Source: JBIKWM01 sp044356305 (GTDB lineage: Bacteria > Bacteroidota > Bacteroidia > UBA10329). From it: a stretch of 64,000 nucleotides of DNA. Shown here piece after piece: positions 8,450 through 17,662 of the stretch (within the stretch, counting starts at the first letter, position 1; every line of letters starts with the position of its first letter). A program made the translations under genes and the position numbers. The DNA is taken from the NCBI GenBank assembly GCA_044356305.1, contig JBIKWM010000003.1, positions 131,899 through 195,898 of the forward strand. Direction: 5' to 3'. A model generated the notes under the pieces. The model was given only the letters and a program-made list of their open reading frames with translations, was not told the origin of the DNA and did no database searches.

Positions 8450-8791
8450 ATGGAAACTACCCGGCAACAGAAGGTGGCCCGCCTGCTTCAGCGCGATCTG
8501 GGGTCGTGGTTTCATCGCAACGGGCCGCGTTATGCCCCCGGGGGAATGATCACCGTCACGGTGGTGCGCATCAGCCCCGACCTCAGCCTCGCCAAGGTGT
8601 ACCTGAGCATTTTTGCCACCCCCGACAGGCTGGCCTCCATGCGCGCAATAGCCGAGGACAACTGGCTGATAAGGCGCGACCTGGCCTCCATGGTGGGCAA
8701 ACAGTTGCGCATAGTCCCAGAGCTGAATCTCTACCTCGATGACTCGCTCGATGAGGCCTTGCGAATCGAGCAACTGCTCAACAACGGCTGA
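8450..8791 (+). CDS. rbfA: Ribosome-binding factor A
   Basis: RbfA is a small KH-fold protein that binds the 30S subunit during late 16S rRNA maturation and cold adaptation. The frame is open far upstream, but the family start is METTRQQKVARLLQRDLG, at an ATG 26 nt after the M28 gene's stop, giving 113 residues. The KH-like core is seen in VTVVRISPDLSLAKVYLSIF, and the tail in RIVPELNLYLDDSLDEALRI matches the RbfA pattern of ending in a short helix with Ile/Leu. It overlaps the next gene by one base (TGATG), suggesting coupled translation with the permease. Confidence 0.93.
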   Translation: METTRQQKVARLLQRDLGSWFHRNGPRYAPGGMITVTVVRISPDLSLAKVYLSIFATPDRLASMRAIAEDNWLIRRDLASMVGKQLRIVPELNLYLDDSLDEALRIEQLLNNG

Positions 8792-10035
8792 TGGACCGTC
8801 AGGGTCTTGCCTTCCTCATAGGGCGCAGGTACCTCTTCTCAAAGAAGTCGCATAACGCCATCAACATCATCACGGGCATTTCGGTGGTCGGTGTGGCAGT
8901 GGTCACAGCGGCCATGGTCATCGTCCTGTCAGTGTTCAACGGGTTCGAGGGGCTGGTGGTGTCGCTCTATAGCTCATTCGACCCTCCCGTCCTCATCACC
9001 CCATCAAGAGGCAAGGTCTTTTTGCTGGATGATGAAGTGCGCCAGCGCATCGCCACGGTCAATGGCGTGAACGATGTGGTAGAGGTATTGGAGGAGAATT
9101 GCCTGGTGCGCTATCGCGATAGGCAGCATTTTGCCACGGTGAAAGGCGTGAGCGATGGTTTTATTGCGCTTGCTGGGATGGATAGCCTGATGACCGATGG
9201 CGTGGCCACCTTGCAGCACGACAGCCTACCACAGGCCCTGTTGGGGCAGGGCGTTGCCTATTTCATCTCGGCCAACATGCACGACCCGTTTTACCCCATA
9301 GAGTTGTATGTGCCCAGACGTGGGGCAGGTTCGTCCACCGATCCTTCGCGCGCTTTCAGCACCCGCTCTGTGTATCCGGCCGGGGTGTTCTCGGTGCAGC
9401 ACGATGTGGATGTGCGCTACATTGTTGTGCCCATAAGCCTGGCCCGCGACCTGCTCGACCGTCAGGGATACGTCAGCGCACTGGCCATAAGTCTGGCTGA
9501 TGGGGCTGAGGCCGATCCGGTGATAACAATATTGCAGACCGCCTTGGGCCCCGATTTCGTTGTGCGCGACCGCTTCAAGCAGCACGCTTTGCTTTACAGT
9601 GTGATGCAATCAGAGAAATGGGCCGTGTTCCTCATCCTTGCATTCATCCTCATGATCAGTATCTTCAATGTGACCGGCTCGCTCACTATGCTCATCTTGG
9701 AGAAAAAGAGAGATGTGGCCATACTCCGCAGCATGGGTGCCGACACCCGGTTGGTGCGCAGGATATTTCTTACCGAGGGTATGCAGATTGTGCTGATAGG
9801 GGCCGTGGCGGGTATCGCTATCGGGCTATTTGTATGCTGGTTGCAACAGAATTTCGGGCTGGTGCGGCTCAATACTGATGGCAGCTACGTGGTGCAGGCC
9901 TATCCGGTACTGGTAAAATGGTCAGATGTGCTCAACGTGTGCCTCACTGTAGTGGGCATCGGAGCGGTGGCATCGGCAGTGCCGGTGCTGGGCCTTGTGC
10001 GCAATACGGTCGCGGTGCGCCTCAGCGCCTCCTGA
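8791..10035 (+). CDS. LolC/LolE-type ABC transporter permease (FtsX family)
   Basis: A 414-residue inner-membrane protein with one N-terminal transmembrane helix (about residues 25-48), a large periplasmic MacB-type domain (about 50-270), and three C-terminal helices typical of the FtsX/LolC/E fold (about 275-400). The cytoplasmic loop after the second helix has the coupling sequence EKKRDVAILRSMGADTRLVRRIF, as in lipoprotein-releasing permeases. It probably moves lipoproteins from the inner membrane toward LolA, though Bacteroidota carry several FtsX-like permeases and the ATPase partner is not in this window. It follows rbfA with a 1-nt overlap, an arrangement often seen in this phylum. Confidence 0.85.
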   Translation: MDRQGLAFLIGRRYLFSKKSHNAINIITGISVVGVAVVTAAMVIVLSVFNGFEGLVVSLYSSFDPPVLITPSRGKVFLLDDEVRQRIATVNGVNDVVEVLEENCLVRYRDRQHFATVKGVSDGFIALAGMDSLMTDGVATLQHDSLPQALLGQGVAYFISANMHDPFYPIELYVPRRGAGSSTDPSRAFSTRSVYPAGVFSVQHDVDVRYIVVPISLARDLLDRQGYVSALAISLADGAEADPVITILQTALGPDFVVRDRFKQHALLYSVMQSEKWAVFLILAFILMISIFNVTGSLTMLILEKKRDVAILRSMGADTRLVRRIFLTEGMQIVLIGAVAGIAIGLFVCWLQQNFGLVRLNTDGSYVVQAYPVLVKWSDVLNVCLTVVGIGAVASAVPVLGLVRNTVAVRLSAS

Positions 10036-10050
10036 CGACCCTCAGATCTC

Positions 10051-10569
10051 TCAGTGATGGTGGCCTCCTGGCCCGTGAACGTGGCCATGGGCTATCTCTT
10101 CGGCCGTGGCAGGGCGCACATCCTTTACCTTTCCCTTGAAGCGCAGGTGCTGCCCGGCCATGGGGTGGTTGAAATCGAGCGAGACATGCTCGGCACCCAC
10201 ATCGACTATGGTGCCGCTGTGAACATGGCCATGCTCGTCCTGCATCTGCACCGATCCGCCCTTGACAATGCGCGAGTGGTCGACACGTCCGCTCTCATCA
10301 GCAAACGTGCCTACCGGTACGTCAAACACAGCTTCTTCGTCTGTCTCACCGTAACCATCGGCCGGACTCACCCAGAACTCGAAATCGTCACCGGCTCTTT
10401 TTCCCGCCAGATTCTCCTCAAAACCCTTGATCAGTCCTCCACCACCGAATAGGAACACGAACGGATGCGCATCCGATGTCTCTTCAATGAAAGTGGGTAT
10501 GTCCATATCGCCCTTGCGCGCACTGAGCGAGTAGGAGAGCGTCACAACGGAATGAAGGCCTATCTGCAT
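10051..10569 (-). CDS. slyD: SlyD-type FKBP peptidyl-prolyl cis-trans isomerase
   Basis: A cytoplasmic prolyl isomerase and chaperone of 172 residues. The FKBP part is split by an insert-in-flap domain, as in SlyD: the first half has FLFGGGGLIKGFEENLAGK and PADGYGE; the flap runs through about residues 75-130; LDFNHPMAGQHLRFKGKVKDV then returns to FKBP. The tail is histidine-rich (HGHVHGPGGHHH), the metal-binding feature by which E. coli SlyD supplies nickel, so this copy may bind Ni or Zn. It is convergent with the permease gene, with only 15 nt between the stops. Confidence 0.92.
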   Translation of the reverse strand: MQIGLHSVVTLSYSLSARKGDMDIPTFIEETSDAHPFVFLFGGGGLIKGFEENLAGKRAGDDFEFWVSPADGYGETDEEAVFDVPVGTFADESGRVDHSRIVKGGSVQMQDEHGHVHSGTIVDVGAEHVSLDFNHPMAGQHLRFKGKVKDVRPATAEEIAHGHVHGPGGHHH

Positions 10570-10844
10570 GGCGGGTGTTTTTGTGAGGGCGCATAGGTAG
10601 GGATAAATCGGGGTTCCGATGCAGGCAGTGAACCGGTCGTTCAGTATCTCCCTTACTCTCTGTTATTGGTTCAAAGTGGTGCACAACCTCAATACCATCA
10701 CGGTTCAGGTTCAATGATCAATGTGCAATGGCTGATGCCAATTGCTCAGTAGCAAGTTTTGAATCTCATTCTCATAAAAAGGGAAATGACGATGCGCTAA
10801 GTACGCGTAGATGCATGGCCATCATACGTTGCGCGAATTGCCGT

Positions 10845-11984
10845 TCATACCTCGCTCAGCACCATGTCGGCTGCTTTGCGCCCGATGTCGGTGCCTAAGG
10901 CCACGCCCATGCCGCCCATGCGTACCGAGCAGGTGATGTGCGGCCTGAGATGTCTGATGATCACATGCTTATGGGTACCCAGACCCATGGTGCCCGCCCA
11001 GCGGTGCTCCACGGTGTAGGTATGGTGCGGCAGTATCACATGGCGCAGCAGGGTATCGAGAGCGGCCTGGATGCGTGGCGTGGTGGTCTGGTCGGTGGTC
11101 TGCTCCTCCTCTATGGCCAGATTGCGCCCTCCGCCCAACAGCACGCGCTGGCCCACATTGCGGAAATAGAAGTAACCCTCGTCCATATGGAAGGTGCCCG
11201 AGAGCTGTAATCCAGGCACCGGTGCGGTTATAAGCACCTGCGCCCTTGCGGGGCGCACATCCAGATCGGGCAGCAGTTGCTGCGCAAAACCATTGGTGGC
11301 CACATGCACATGCCCTGCTTTGAATGGGCCGATAGAGGTGGTGAGTACAATGCCGTTCCCATTCTCCTCTATTTTCTCCACCCTCAGCCCGCACAGCACA
11401 CGCACCCCGCACCCTATGGCCTTGGCATATAGCGCGCTGAACAGACGGCCGGTGTCAATGCTGCCCTCATGTCGGTTCAGTATCATGTGCTTCACTTGGC
11501 GCAGTCCCTGAGGGGCAGTCTGTGCGTCTGCATGGCAATAGGTATCGGTCAGCCCGAGACGATGGTTGAGCTCAGAATTGAACCTCTCCATCAGCGCTGT
11601 GGCTGCTTCGTATTGCGTGGTATGACCATCTTGAAATACTTCATACCCGCCCACAGGCAGGTAACCTATGGCTGCATCACCCAGCAGTGCCCTCAGCGAC
11701 AACAGGCCGTTGTAACGGGCTGTTATAAGCTCCAGAACATCATTGAGTGACGAATGTCTGAGGTCGGCCGCCAGCTCGCTCAGGCTTCCGAAGCAGGCAA
11801 ATCCCGCATTGCGCGTGCTTGCCCCCGAGGGCAACAGGCCTGCCTCTAGAACCAGCACCTTCAGTCTAGGGGCTTTCTCCTTAAGGAAGATGGCGGTTGT
11901 TAGGCCCACTATCCCGGCCCCGACCACCACTACATCAACCCCTCTGAAATACTCCTCAAGCTCCCAATGGCTAAGCTTATCCAT
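10845..11984 (-). CDS. FAD-dependent oxidoreductase, DAO family
   Basis: A flavoprotein of 379 residues from the chosen ATG, which is preceded by GGAAAGG; upstream in-frame ATGs would add a sequence without family features. The Rossmann dinucleotide motif VVVVGAGIVGLTTA lies near residue 20, followed by the acidic LVLEAGLLPSGASTRNAG segment typical of glycine oxidase, DadA and sarcosine oxidase. A C-terminal FAD-contact motif (RMGGMGVALGTDIGRKAADM) closes the domain. It should oxidise an amine or amino acid, or a related substrate, with FAD. The substrate cannot be told from sequence. It is divergent from the large repeat protein at 12098. Confidence 0.85.
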   Translation of the reverse strand: MDKLSHWELEEYFRGVDVVVVGAGIVGLTTAIFLKEKAPRLKVLVLEAGLLPSGASTRNAGFACFGSLSELAADLRHSSLNDVLELITARYNGLLSLRALLGDAAIGYLPVGGYEVFQDGHTTQYEAATALMERFNSELNHRLGLTDTYCHADAQTAPQGLRQVKHMILNRHEGSIDTGRLFSALYAKAIGCGVRVLCGLRVEKIEENGNGIVLTTSIGPFKAGHVHVATNGFAQQLLPDLDVRPARAQVLITAPVPGLQLSGTFHMDEGYFYFRNVGQRVLLGGGRNLAIEEEQTTDQTTTPRIQAALDTLLRHVILPHHTYTVEHRWAGTMGLGTHKHVIIRHLRPHITCSVRMGGMGVALGTDIGRKAADMVLSEV

Positions 11985-12097
11985 GTGCCTTTCCATGCCT
12001 GTCTCACTTTGACGCGCCTTGTTACCTTCGTCAGCAATTTCTCCGCAATGTAGCCCCGCACATGGGCACCGAGCAAGCAATGACCGCACGTCCTATC

Positions 12098-15000
12098 ATG
12101 ACCCGGCAGGTATTACGCCACTTCACTTCCATCATTATACTTATCTCGCTGAGTGTGAGCGCTTGGGCGCAGCAGTCGTTAGAGATAATCGGTGCTGTCA
12201 AAGATGGTGTCAAGGGAATGCCCGATGTTAAAGTGACCCTGATGAAGGATAACAAGGTGGTGCGGCACGTAAGTACGAACGCCACCGGTAAGTTCAACTT
12301 CAGTTTCGATGCCAATGCCGATTACCTCATCATTGTGAGCAAGGACAGCTATGTCACCAAGTCCATCGCTTTCAATACTCGGGTGCCGGCTGAGGCAGGC
12401 CCGACATGGGATTTTGACTTCATCGTTGAACTGTTCCGCGACATGCCCGGACTCGATAAAGGTGTGTACCGCAACCCCGTGGCCAAGGTCTATTTCAACA
12501 AGGCGATCAACGACTTTGATTATGACCTCGACTACGCCATGGATTTCCAGAAGCGCGAGCAGGAGGTGAAGAAGCAGATAGAAGAACTTCAGGTAAACAA
12601 GGAGAAAGAAGAAAAGGCCAAGCAGGCCGCTGCTGCTCAGGCCCTTAAGGATCAGGAGAAGGCTGCTGCCGAGAAAGCCAAACAGGATGCGACCCAGCTA
12701 AAGGATAAACAGACCCGATTTGAGCAGATGCTGGCAGCGGCCGAGACCGCAGTGAAGCAGCAGAAGTATGATGATGCCCTTGCCAAACTGAAGGAGGCTG
12801 AACAGCTTTTCCCTGAGGATTTCAGACCATCGCAGCGCAGCGAGGAGATAACCGCCCTCAAAGAGGCGGCTGCTGTCAAGGCCAATGAGCAAAAGGCAAA
12901 AGAAGACCGTTTTACGAAGGTCAAATCAGAGGCCGATCAGCTATTTGTGATCGGAGAACTCAAAGAAGCAAAGGCCCAATATCAGGAGGCGCTAAAGATT
13001 AAAGCCGATTCCAAGGAGATTTCTGACATCATCAAGCAGATTGATGGCCAATTGGCACAGAAGACCAAGGAGGCTGAGGAGCAGAAGAAGCGCCAGGGCG
13101 AGATAGAGCAGATGATCCGCGTGGGCGATGAGCAGTTCAAGGCTGGCCGGTTTGCTGATGCAAAAGGGACATTTCAGAAGGCAGCTGTGCTTGCGCCAGA
13201 TGACCAGCGCCTACAGAACCGAATAACCGAATCGACCGCCAGACTTGAGGAGGAGAGCCGCAAACAGGCGCAGGATCAGGCCAGGCAGAAAGAGTTTGAG
13301 CAGACAGTGGTCGAGGCGGCAAAGGCCGAGAAGGCCGGTGATCTGGCCAAAGCCAAGGAGAATTACACCAATGCCGCACAGATACTTCCCGACTCGCCCA
13401 TTGCCCGCGATGGCATGGCGCGCACCACAGCGGCCATAGCCGCCAAAGCCAAGGAGGAAGAGGAGAAACGCAAGGTTACAGAGCAGTATGAGGCTCTAGT
13501 GGCCGAGGCGCAGAAGATGATGGCTGCTGCGCAGTACGATGAGGCTGTGCGCAAACTGGAGCAGGCCGATGTCGTTAAACCGGGCAACAAGGATCTGGGC
13601 AAACTCATGGCCCAGGCCCGTGCCGGGGCCGAGGAGGCGCGCAAGAAGGCAGCTGAGGATTTGGCCATAGGCAAGCAGTTCGCCTCGGCCATGAGTGAGG
13701 GCCGTGTGGCCATGGAGCGCAAGGAGTTGGATGGTGCCATTGCAGCGTTCACAAAGGCCATCAAGCTCAGACCTGAAGATGCCGATGCCAAATCAGCCCT
13801 TCAGAATGCCACCGACACCAAGGCCGCCCTGGCCAAGGCCGAAGAGGAGAAACGGGGAAAGGAACAGCGCTATATCAAACTGCTGCAGGATGGAGAGACA
13901 GCCATCATGGCCGATGATTTCAGTAAAGCGGAAGGCATCTATGTATCGGCTGTTGAACTGATGCCCGAGCGCAAAGAGGCAAGTGTCCAATTGGTCAAGA
14001 TCAGATCAGAGCTTGAGCGGAGGAAACGTGCTGAAGAGGAGGCCATGAAGCGTAAGACCGAATTGGAAGTTCTTTTTACTGAGGCTGAGAAGCTGTTCGG
14101 TCAGCAGAACTACGAGGGCGCCAAGCTTACATACAAAAGAGTGCTTGACCTTGATAAGGAACACGCGGCATCAAATGCGAGGATAAAGGAGATTGATGAG
14201 CTTTTGGCCCGCTTGGAATGGGAAAAGAAGGCCAAGAAGGAGGCACAGGAGGCATACGACCGGTTCATGGCTGCTGGCAACGAGGCCCTTACAGCCAAAC
14301 GATATGACAAGGCTCGCGATGCATACTCCAGCGCGGCACAGGCACTGCCCGAATCGACTGAACCTGCCCGCAAGATCGCAGAGATTGACGAGGCCCTCGC
14401 CCGTATCCGGGCGGCTGAGGATCAGCAGCTCGAAACAGATCAGAAGTATGTTGATCAGGTGATGAAGGCTGAGGAACAGTACAAGGCAGAGCAATTTGAG
14501 GAGGCCATCATCACATTCCGGTCGGCCAGCACCCTTAAGCCCAATGAGAAACTGCCCATCAAGCGTATCGCAGAGATAGAAGAATTATTGGCCCAGAAGA
14601 AAAAGGAGGAAGAGCGCAAACGTGCTGATGAGCTGGCCCAACAGCAGGCTGAACAGGCCAGGATGCGCGAGGCTGAGGAGAAACAGCGTCTTGATGCCGA
14701 ACGTGCCCGGTTGGAAGAGGAACGGAAAAGAGCTGAGGGCGAAGCAGTCCGATTGGCTGAGGTTGAGCGGCAGAAACAGATTGAGGAGGCCAAGGCTAAA
14801 GAATTGGAGCGTCAACGCAAAGAGCAGGAGCAGCGCGTGTTGGAGTTTCAGGCAAAGGAGGCCAAACGACTTCAGTTTGAAGAGGCCGAGAAGGCAAGAC
14901 TGGTACTTGAGGCCGAGCGCGAGCGAACAGAACGTGAGAAGCAGGCCGCTGCTGAGGCAGAGGATGCTCGTCTAGCCGCGGAGGAAGAGGCCCGCAAAGA

Positions 15001-16264
15001 GGCCCGCCTAAGGGCAGAACAGGAGGAGATATTGCGTAAACAGGAACTTGAGAAACAGAAGCTTCAAGAAGAACTTGATCGCACAGCCGAAGAGGATGCC
15101 AAGCGAATGGAGGCCGAAGCTGAGGCCATCATGAAGAAACGCATGGAAGATGCCGAGGCCCGTATGCGCGCTGAAGTGGAAGCCAAATTGCGCAAGGAAT
15201 TTGAGCAACAGTACGACCGCGAGGTGAAAGCAGCTGAGTTGGCCCGTCAGGCAGAGTTGGCCAAGGCTGCGCAGGTGGCACGCGATCAGGAACTTGCCGA
15301 GCGCGAGCGGATCAAGGAAGAACAGAATGCCGAGGCCCAACGGGTTGCAAGGGCCAAGGCCGAAGAAGAGGAGAGACTACGCAAAGAGGAGGAAATGCGG
15401 CTGCGAATGGAGGCCGAGCGTGTGGCGATGGAGGCAAAGTTGAAAGCTGAGCAGGAACGATTGGACAGGCAAGAGGCCGAACTGAAGTTGAAGGCCGAAC
15501 AGGCTAGGATAGAAGCAGAGAAGCTGGCTGCCCGTGCGGCAGAGCTGGAGGCACGTAAACTGCGCGAGGAAGAAGAGCGCAGGGTAGCCCTCGAAGCTGC
15601 CGAGAAAGCCAAGTTCGCAGCTGAACAGGAGCGGCTGGCTCGAGAGGAGGCTCAGAAGATTGCTGATGACAAGAAACGGGAAGAGGCAAGATTGAAAGCC
15701 GAAGAGGAGAGAATAAAACTAGAGGAAGATGCCGCCAAAAAGCGCTTTGCCGCTGAGCAGTACGCTGCTGCTGCAAAGGAGCGAGAGGCACGCGAGAAGC
15801 AGTTGGCCGAGGAGAAGGAGCGGATTCGAAAAGAAGAGATCGCTCAGAAGGAAAAGAACTACAAGGACAAGATTGAGTTTGAGAAGAAGTCGGTTGAGAT
15901 TGCCAAACAGAGTGCAGCCGAGGCTCGAGGGGGTTACGAAGACGATGTGAGGAGAAAACTTCAGGCTGAGTACGATGCCAAGCGCGCAACTTTGGGGCTT
16001 GAGGAGGTAAAGAAGAATACCGAGGATGCACTCAAGGCCAAGCCATCAGCATTTCAGCAAGACCTATCTGCGAAGTACCCGAAAGGGATAACTGAGGAGC
16101 GCGATGTGAAACCGAATCAGGAGATTACCATCATTGTGGTCAACCGAGGGGATGGATTTCCCAATGAGTTCCGAAAGGTGCGCTGGAACTGGGGCGGGGT
16201 CTACTTCTTCAAGAACGGGGAGAGTACAAGCAAACAGATATTCGAATCGGAGACCAAGTGGTAA
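12098..16264 (+). CDS. Exported giant repeat and coiled-coil protein
   Basis: About 1388 residues from the ATG whose product begins with a good signal peptide (MTRQVLRHFTSIIILISLSV, cleaved after AWA); in-frame ATGs at 12062 and 12080 are possible. Order of parts: a carboxypeptidase-regulatory/CNA-B-like beta domain (about residues 27-115); a charged helix; ten TPR-like helical units of exactly 64 residues from residue 208 to 847 (pattern Ala-rich helix, small turn, YDDALAKLKEAEQL-type helix, Pro); about 450 residues of almost unbroken Glu/Lys/Arg/Ala coiled coil; and a 70-residue globular end. No enzyme motif is present. It probably forms a long periplasmic rod or scaffold. Function is unknown, and no confident family name can be given. 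A strong terminator follows. Confidence 0.8.
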   Translation: MTRQVLRHFTSIIILISLSVSAWAQQSLEIIGAVKDGVKGMPDVKVTLMKDNKVVRHVSTNATGKFNFSFDANADYLIIVSKDSYVTKSIAFNTRVPAEAGPTWDFDFIVELFRDMPGLDKGVYRNPVAKVYFNKAINDFDYDLDYAMDFQKREQEVKKQIEELQVNKEKEEKAKQAAAAQALKDQEKAAAEKAKQDATQLKDKQTRFEQMLAAAETAVKQQKYDDALAKLKEAEQLFPEDFRPSQRSEEITALKEAAAVKANEQKAKEDRFTKVKSEADQLFVIGELKEAKAQYQEALKIKADSKEISDIIKQIDGQLAQKTKEAEEQKKRQGEIEQMIRVGDEQFKAGRFADAKGTFQKAAVLAPDDQRLQNRITESTARLEEESRKQAQDQARQKEFEQTVVEAAKAEKAGDLAKAKENYTNAAQILPDSPIARDGMARTTAAIAAKAKEEEEKRKVTEQYEALVAEAQKMMAAAQYDEAVRKLEQADVVKPGNKDLGKLMAQARAGAEEARKKAAEDLAIGKQFASAMSEGRVAMERKELDGAIAAFTKAIKLRPEDADAKSALQNATDTKAALAKAEEEKRGKEQRYIKLLQDGETAIMADDFSKAEGIYVSAVELMPERKEASVQLVKIRSELERRKRAEEEAMKRKTELEVLFTEAEKLFGQQNYEGAKLTYKRVLDLDKEHAASNARIKEIDELLARLEWEKKAKKEAQEAYDRFMAAGNEALTAKRYDKARDAYSSAAQALPESTEPARKIAEIDEALARIRAAEDQQLETDQKYVDQVMKAEEQYKAEQFEEAIITFRSASTLKPNEKLPIKRIAEIEELLAQKKKEEERKRADELAQQQAEQARMREAEEKQRLDAERARLEEERKRAEGEAVRLAEVERQKQIEEAKAKELERQRKEQEQRVLEFQAKEAKRLQFEEAEKARLVLEAERERTEREKQAAAEAEDARLAAEEEARKEARLRAEQEEILRKQELEKQKLQEELDRTAEEDAKRMEAEAEAIMKKRMEDAEARMRAEVEAKLRKEFEQQYDREVKAAELARQAELAKAAQVARDQELAERERIKEEQNAEAQRVARAKAEEEERLRKEEEMRLRMEAERVAMEAKLKAEQERLDRQEAELKLKAEQARIEAEKLAARAAELEARKLREEEERRVALEAAEKAKFAAEQERLAREEAQKIADDKKREEARLKAEEERIKLEEDAAKKRFAAEQYAAAAKEREAREKQLAEEKERIRKEEIAQKEKNYKDKIEFEKKSVEIAKQSAAEARGGYEDDVRRKLQAEYDAKRATLGLEEVKKNTEDALKAKPSAFQQDLSAKYPKGITEERDVKPNQEITIIVVNRGDGFPNEFRKVRWNWGGVYFFKNGESTSKQIFESETKW
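12719..14638 (+). repeat. Ten in-register 192-nt (64-residue) protein repeats
   Basis: The first aromatic or aliphatic residue of each unit lies at 12719, 12911, 13103, 13295, 13487, 13679, 13871, 14063, 14255 and 14447: every step is exactly 192 nt. The units are diverged in sequence (for example FEQMLAAAE, FTKVKSEAD, IEQMIRVGD, YEALVAEAQ), but no insertion or deletion has been tolerated. Each is a TPR-like helical pair plus a charged helical spacer. Confidence 0.85.
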
Positions 16265-16266
16265 AG

Positions 16267-16304
16267 AAAAAGCCCCGATGGAACGTCCATCGGGGCTTTT
16301 CTAT
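16267..16304. terminator. Bidirectional rho-independent terminator
   Basis: A 15-bp stem (core GCCCCGATGGA/TCCATCGGGGC) with a 3-nt loop is flanked by A-runs on one side and T-runs on the other. It ends the giant repeat-protein gene on the plus strand and immediately follows tRNA-Gln on the minus strand. Confidence 0.85.
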
Positions 16305-16306
16305 TG

Positions 16307-16379
16307 TTGACCGACTAGGGCTCGAACCTAGACTCTTCTCAGCCAAAGTGAGACGTGTTGCCAGTTACACCATCGGTCA
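16307..16379 (-). tRNA. tRNA-Gln (anticodon TTG)
   Basis: The minus strand folds as a cloverleaf. The acceptor stem is TGACCGA/TCGGTCA, followed by a D arm and an anticodon stem TCTCA/TGAGA with loop CTTTGGC, placing TTG at positions 34-36 (glutamine, CAA/CAG). The T arm is CTAGG-TTCGAGC-CCTAG and the discriminator is A. CCA is not encoded. It is transcribed toward the bidirectional terminator. Confidence 0.95.
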
Positions 16380-16459
16380 GAACCGGGCCGCGAAAGTAAT
16401 ACTTTGCCTGAGATCGGCAATACTGGTTCCACCATTCTGCCGCAAGTACATTTGACGCT

Positions 16460-17662
16460 GTGCGGGATCAGGCAGCTAAAGGACTATTCGCCACAGGTCT
16501 GTTCTGGCTGGCTGTGGCCATTCCGCTTCACGGTACGTGGCCTATCATCACCCCAGCAATAGTCCTTATTGTGCTCGGGGCACTTCTTCACCCATGGGGG
16601 CATTGGCATCAGAGCATGCAGCGAAACCGCCATATCCTTCTAATGGCATTCTATGTGTTATTGCACATCCTGGCCCTGTCTTGGAGCCCATCGCGTATCG
16701 AGGGACTTGAAAAGATATTCCTCAGACTGCCTCTGCTCCTTTTACCACCGGCCTTCATTCTTATGGATCCAAGACAAAACTTGGTGTCTCGTGTGCGTTG
16801 GGCCTTCATTTTCTCCACCAGCATCATCAGTCTATTCCTGTTGGTTCGCGGGACTGTTTTGTGGTCGGTTGGAAATGGATGGCCAGTATATCTGACATTC
16901 TCGCCCTTCGTACACCCTGCTTATCTCGCCATGGCCGTTGGTAGTTCTATTTTTCTTCTTTTCGGGTCTGAATGGAAGGAAAGTGCAATCTTATCAAACA
17001 TGAAAGTGTTGGCCATTGTCATCCTTTTCATAACCCTCATGTCGTTGTCATCAAGGGCTCAGATCCTTTCCGTTCTGGCCATTGGAACACTATGGGCAGT
17101 AAGAGTGGTCATTAGGCGGTCGGGTGAGAGGAGAACTTTGGCCTTCATGGCTTTGTCACTCATTGTTATTGTGCCTATGGTATATGGCCAGTTGATGAAG
17201 AATGCCCGTATGCGTCAAGGTTTGGCTGAGCTGCATAATCTCGAGACAGACGATGTTGATGAGTCGAGCACCGGCTCTCGAGTAATCTTTTGGCGAGAGA
17301 GTCTTGATCTGGCGCTGGCACAGCCATGGGGCTACGGTACCGGACAAGGCAAGCAGGTGCTTACTCAGCGGCTTGGCGACATCGGTCGTGTAAGATTGGC
17401 CCTGAAACATCCCAACACCCATAATCAGTATCTGGGCGATGTACTCAGTGTCGGTGTGCAAGGTTGTGTGGCGTTGATATTGATGCTTCTGGTCCCGGCC
17501 TTGGCCGCCCGGCACAACGCAGTGGCGGGATCACTTTCTGTCATCGCACTTATATCCATGAGTCTTCTTACCGAGTCGATGCTTGAGCGGCAGACAGGTG
17601 TGGCGCTCATTGCGTTTCTGATCACTATCCTCACTTTCAGACCTGTTCATGCCGAGTCCTGA
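16460..17662 (+). CDS. O-antigen ligase/polymerase-like membrane protein (Wzy_C family)
   Basis: A polytopic inner-membrane protein of 400 residues with about ten hydrophobic helices. Features of the O-antigen ligase/Wzy superfamily appear in the second half: a periplasmic loop ending in RVIFWRESLDLALAQPWGYGTG and the family motif NTHNQYLGDVLSVGVQG. It should act on lipid-linked glycans at the periplasmic face, either ligating O-antigen to lipid A core or polymerising repeat units. The start is a GTG with no better ATG near. The next gene, of the same superfamily, starts 14 nt before this one ends. Confidence 0.78.
   Translation: MRDQAAKGLFATGLFWLAVAIPLHGTWPIITPAIVLIVLGALLHPWGHWHQSMQRNRHILLMAFYVLLHILALSWSPSRIEGLEKIFLRLPLLLLPPAFILMDPRQNLVSRVRWAFIFSTSIISLFLLVRGTVLWSVGNGWPVYLTFSPFVHPAYLAMAVGSSIFLLFGSEWKESAILSNMKVLAIVILFITLMSLSSRAQILSVLAIGTLWAVRVVIRRSGERRTLAFMALSLIVIVPMVYGQLMKNARMRQGLAELHNLETDDVDESSTGSRVIFWRESLDLALAQPWGYGTGQGKQVLTQRLGDIGRVRLALKHPNTHNQYLGDVLSVGVQGCVALILMLLVPALAARHNAVAGSLSVIALISMSLLTESMLERQTGVALIAFLITILTFRPVHAES

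Noticed and set aside
10570..10844. Possible gene or RNA in the gap before the FAD oxidoreductase
   Set aside because: No gene-like frame, terminator hairpin or recognised RNA fold was found there.
17649..17662. Possible frameshift joining the two O-antigen ligase-like genes
   Set aside because: Each product has its own complete set of helices and its own HNQ motif, so these are two genes with a short overlap.
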